NCBI GenBank assembly: GCA_030068075.1
Contig: CM057829.1
Coordinates: 83,195,132-83,259,131 of the forward strand
Source: Paguma larvata
Taxonomy: Eukaryota; Chordata; Mammalia; Carnivora; Viverridae
DNA length: 64,000 nt
Direction: 5' to 3'
A program made the position numbers and the translations under genes. Every line of letters starts with the position of its first letter. Position 1 is the stretch's first letter. Positions 60,180-64,000 of this stretch are shown one piece after another. Below the pieces are notes generated by a model. The model searched no databases. It saw only the letters and a list, made by a program, of their open reading frames with translations, and was not told the origin of the DNA.

Positions 60180-63100
60180 TACTTAGTCATTGAAAACTTT
60201 GACATTCCGGAATCTATTTCATACTAAGATATCTAAATGCCTGGGAAAAATATGCAGCCAAAATTCTTTATTCAGCAAGACTGTCATTCAAAATAGAAGA
60301 AAAGATAAAAAGTTTCCCAGACAAACAATAACTAAAGGAGTTCATGACCACTAAACCATCCCTGCAAGAAATTTTAAGGGGAACTCTCTGAGAGGAGAAA
60401 AGTCAAAACAAAATAAACAATAAAGACCAAAAGCAATAAAGACTAGAAAGGACCAGAGAACACCACCAGAATCTCCAACTCTACAAACAACATAATGGCA
60501 ATAAATTCGTATCTTTCAGTACTCATTCTAAATGTCAATGGACTAAACACTCCAATCAAAAGACATAGGGTAATAGAATGGAAAAGAAAACAAGATCCAT
60601 CTATAAGCTGTATACAAGAGATCCATTTTTTTTTACCAAAAGACACCTTCAGCTTGAAAGTAAGGGGATGGAGAATCATCTATCATGCTAATGGTCACCA
60701 AAAGAAAGCTGGAGTAGCTATATTTATATCAGACAATCTAGACTTTAAAATAAAGACTGTAACAAGAGATGAATAAGGGCATTATATCATAATTAAGGGG
60801 TCACCAAGAAGATCTAAAAATTGTAAACATTTATGCTGCAAACACAGAAGCAGCCAAATATATAAATCAATTAAACACAAAGAAACTTATTGACAATAAT
60901 ATCATAATAGTAGGGGACTTCAACACCCCACTTACAGCAATGGACAGATTATCTAAACAGAAAATTGACAAGGAAACAATGGCTTTGAAGCCAGATGGAC
61001 TTAACAGATATACACAGGACATTTCATCCTAAAGCAGCAGAATACAGGGAACATTCTCCAGAATAGATCACATAGTGGGACATAAATTAGCCCTCAACAA
61101 ATACAAAAACACCAGGATCATACCTTGCATATTTTCAGACCACAATGCTATGAAACTCAAAATAAACCACAAGAAAAAATGTGGAAAGATAATAAAAATT
61201 TGGAGACTAAAGAACATCCCACTAAAAAATGAATCTGTTACCCAAGAAGTTAAAGACAAAATTAAAAAGTACATTGAAGCCAATGAAAACGACAACACCA
61301 CAACCCCAGACCTCTGGGAAGCAGCAATGGCAATCATAAGAGGGAAGTATATAGCAATTCAGGCCTTCCTAAAGAAGGAAGAAAGGTCTCAGATACACAA
61401 CCTAACCTTACATGGTAAAGAGCTGGAAAAAGAACAGCAAATAAAACCCAAAACCTGCAGAAGACAGGAAACAATAAAGATTAGAGCAGAAATCAAGGCT
61501 ATTGAAACCAAAAAACAGTAGAACAGAAAATGACATCAAGAGCTGTTTCTTTGAAAACAATAACAAAATTGATAACTCCTAGCTAGTTTGCTCAAAAAGA
61601 AAAAGGAAAGGACACAAATAAATAAAATCAAGAATGAAAGAGGAGAGATCACAAGCAATACGGCAGAAATACAAGCTATAATAAGAGGACATAAGGAGCA
61701 ATTATACGCCAATAAAATGGGCAATCTGGAAGAAATGGACAAATTCCTACAAACTTATAAACTACCAAAACTGAAACAAAAAGAAACAAAAAAGTTGAAC
61801 AGACCCATAACCAGTAAAGAAATTGAATTAGTAATCAAAACTCTCCCAAAAAACAAGAGTCCAGGGCTGGATAGCTTTCCAGGGGAATTCTACCAAACAT
61901 TTAAAGAAGAGTCAACACCTATTCTTTTGAAACTATTCCAAAAAACAGAAATAGAAAAATAGAAATAGAAGGAAAACTTACAAATTCATTCTATGAAGTC
62001 AGCATTACCTTGATTCCAAAACCAGACAAAGACTCCACTAAAAAGGAGAACTATAGATCAATTTCCATGATGAACATGGATGCAAAAATTCTCAACAAGA
62101 TACTAAATCCAACAATATATTAAAAGATACAGATCCAACAATATATTAAAAGAATTATTCACCACAACCAAGTGGGACTTATACCTGGGATCCAGGGCTG
62201 GTTCAATATCTGCAAAACAATCAATGTGATATGTAACATCAATAAAAGAAAAGAACAGCATGATATCCTCAAGAGATGCAGAGAAAGCATTTGACAAAAT
62301 ATAGCACTCTTTGTTGATAAAAACCCTCAAGAAAGTAGGGATAGAAGGAGCATACTTCAAGATCATAAAAGCCATATTTTAATACCAACTGTTAATATCA
62401 TCCTCGATGGAGAAAAACTGAGAGCTTTACCCCTAAGGTCAGGAACACAGCAGGGATATCCACTCTTGCCACTGTTATTCAACATAGTATTGAAAGTCCT
62501 AGCCTCAGCAATCAATACAAAGAAATAAAAGGCATTCAAATCAGCAAGGAAGAAATCAAACTTTCACTCTTTGCAGATGACATGACACTCTATATGGAAA
62601 ATCCAAAAGATTCCACCAAAAAATTGCTAGAACTAATTGATGAATTCAGCAAAGTTGTAGGATATAAAATCAATGCACAGAAATCGATTGCTTTTCTATA
62701 CACCAATAATGAAGCAGCAGAAAGAGAAGTCAAGGAATCGATCCCATTTACAACTGCACCAAAAACCATAAAATACCTAGCAATAAACCTAACAAAAGAG
62801 GTGAAAAATGTACGCACTGGAAACTATAGAAAGCTTATGAAAGAAATCGAAGAAGATTAAAAAAAATGGAAAAATATTCCATGCTCCTGGATTGGAAGAA
62901 CAAATATTGCTAATATGTTGACTGTCCCAAGCAATCAACATATTCAATGCAATCCATATCAAAATAACACCAGCATTCTTCACAGAGCTAGAACAAACTA
63001 TCCTTGAATTTGTAGGGAACCAGAAAAGCCCCCGAATAGCCAAAGCAACCTTGAAAAAGAAAAAAACAAAGCTAGAGTCATCATAATCCTGGACCCCAAG

Positions 63101-63628
63101 ATGTAATACAAAGCTATAATTATCAAGAAAGTATGGTACTGGCAGAAAAACAGACACTTAAATCAATGGAACAGATAGGGAACCCAGAAATGGACCCACA
63201 AATGTATGGCCAACTAATCTTTGACAAAGCAGGAAAGAATATCCAATGGAATAAAGGCAGTATCTTCAGCAAATGTGCTCGGAAAACTGGATAGCAACAT
63301 GCAGAAAAATTAACCTGGACTGCTTTCTTACACCATACACAAAAATAAACTCAAAATGGATGAAAGACCTAAATGCAAGACAGGAAGCCATCAAAATCCT
63401 CGAGGAGAAAGCAGACAAAAACGTCTTTGACCTCAGCCACAGCAACTTTTTACTCAACATGTCTCTAGAGGGAAGGGAAACAAAAGCAAACATTAACTAT
63501 TGGGACCTCATCAAAATAAAAACCTTCTGCACAGTGAAGGAAACAATCAGCCAAACGTAAATGTGGCTGATGGAATGGGAGAAGATATTTGCAAATGAAA
63601 GTGTTAGTATCCAAAATCTATAAAGATC
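60180..63628 (+). mobile_element. L1 (inter-ORF region and most of ORF2), sense, broken by an LTR
   Basis: The start (GGGAAAAATATGCAGCCAAA ... AGACAAACAATAACTAAAGG) is the segment upstream of ORF2. ORF2 opens at 60495 with endonuclease sequence (VLILNVNGLNTPIKRHRVIE, CIQEIHF) but stops at 60774. Later pieces are VKDKIKKYIEANENDNTTTP (61075-61521), the reverse-transcriptase entry [16 protein letters not shown], the catalytic FADD motif (62570-62581, [11 protein letters not shown]) and the C-terminal WMKDLNARQEAIKILEEKAD (63273-63560). Frameshifts separate these, so it is dead. A 21-bp direct repeat at 62107-62127 and 62133-62153 is private to this copy. Sequence ends mid-ORF2 at 63628, exactly where an LTR-like TG begins. 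The left edge lies against a SINE, and no ORF1 is present. Confidence 0.93.
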
Positions 63629-64000
63629 TGCTGGGGTCCAGTTCTGGCAAATCTAGGGGTCCCCGAAGGATGGACAGTCAGACGACAGGAAATGAGACAG
63701 CCACGAGAGAGATGTAGTCAAGCAGGCAGCCCTGGCAATTCTGGCATCTCAGCCCTGCTGGTCTCAGTGTCTTTATTTTTAAAGGTAGTGAGTGACATTA
63801 CATCAATGAGTGACAATCCATAGTTTGATCTCTTTAACAATAATGCGTTTTTACCAGCAAGGTGGCAACTTCCTCAATCCTGTATGTTGGTTTCAGGATA
63901 ATTAACATATAAATTTAGTGTGGGGGGATAGAACAGGGTGTTTCCTTGAGGCCTTAATGTTAATTATCTGTAAACAGGAGAAATCAGGGCGTTGCTTTGA
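63629..64000 (-). mobile_element. Probable endogenous retrovirus LTR, antisense, cut by the window edge
   Basis: The L1 sequence breaks at TG (63629), which on the minus strand would be the terminal CA of an LTR. On that strand an AATAAA lies about 140 bp upstream of the end (plus-strand TTTATTTTT near 63772), as expected for an R-U5 region. The segment matches neither L1 nor SINE. The other LTR edge and any target-site duplication are outside the window, so a solo LTR cannot be told from a full provirus. Family not assigned. Confidence 0.6.

Overview
The window reads as non-coding nuclear DNA from a carnivoran mammal, most likely a cat-like species (Feliformia, probably Felidae). The evidence is the many copies of a lysine-tRNA-derived CAN-SINE with a head resembling GGGGCGCCTGGGTGGCTCAG, an internal CT-rich tract and an AATAAATAAACATTAAAA tail, together with carnivore-type LINE-1 (L1) copies. 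I find no intact protein-coding gene, no functional tRNA, rRNA or snRNA gene and no convincing CpG island. The longer open frames are L1 ORF2 remnants, frames that cross L1 inversion joints, or translated microsatellites.

Layout. 0-13 kb: one SINE, MLT1-type LTR scraps (0.5-0.9 kb), one antisense SINE (3.3 kb), diverged MIR remnants and a degraded retroviral remnant resembling ERVL (8.6-10.4 kb). 13.4-24.2 kb: an L1-dense block in antisense orientation, with an old near-5'-complete L1 (15.4-20.5 kb), a younger twin-primed L1 with an inverted 5' segment and exact 15-bp target-site duplications (20.56-22.26 kb), and a third L1 3' end (23.7-24.2 kb). 24.3-25.1 kb: an antisense processed pseudogene fragment of a CELF-family RNA-binding protein gene, best matching CELF4. 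27.36-29.26 kb: a 5'-truncated sense L1 with a clean 13-bp duplication. 30-36.5 kb: SINEs, a long GAAA/GGGA tract, a (TG)n array and a 126-bp segment present twice 1,040 bp apart. 36.8-41.1 kb: a stretch in which I see no SINE or L1, the best place to look for conserved regulatory DNA. 41-52.6 kb: SINEs and old antisense L1 pieces, including a 4-kb L1 with SINEs inserted in it. 52.6-57 kb: mostly unassigned AT-rich DNA. 57-60.2 kb: GAAA arrays and SINEs. 60.2-63.6 kb: a sense L1 covering the inter-ORF region and most of ORF2, broken at 63,629 by what looks like an antisense LTR that runs off the end of the window.

No genes work together here. The history is layered retrotransposition: MIR/MLT1/ERVL first, then old L1, then carnivore SINEs and young L1, with retrogene capture and local templated duplications. 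I did not find a new biological system. The most checkable oddities are the CELF4-like retrocopy that appears to lack part of RRM3 at an exon-like joint, the 126-bp and 38-bp local duplications, the twin-primed L1, and the LTR inserted in L1 at the right edge. All assignments are by eye without database searches, and repeat edges are usually good to about 10-20 bp unless target-site duplications are given.
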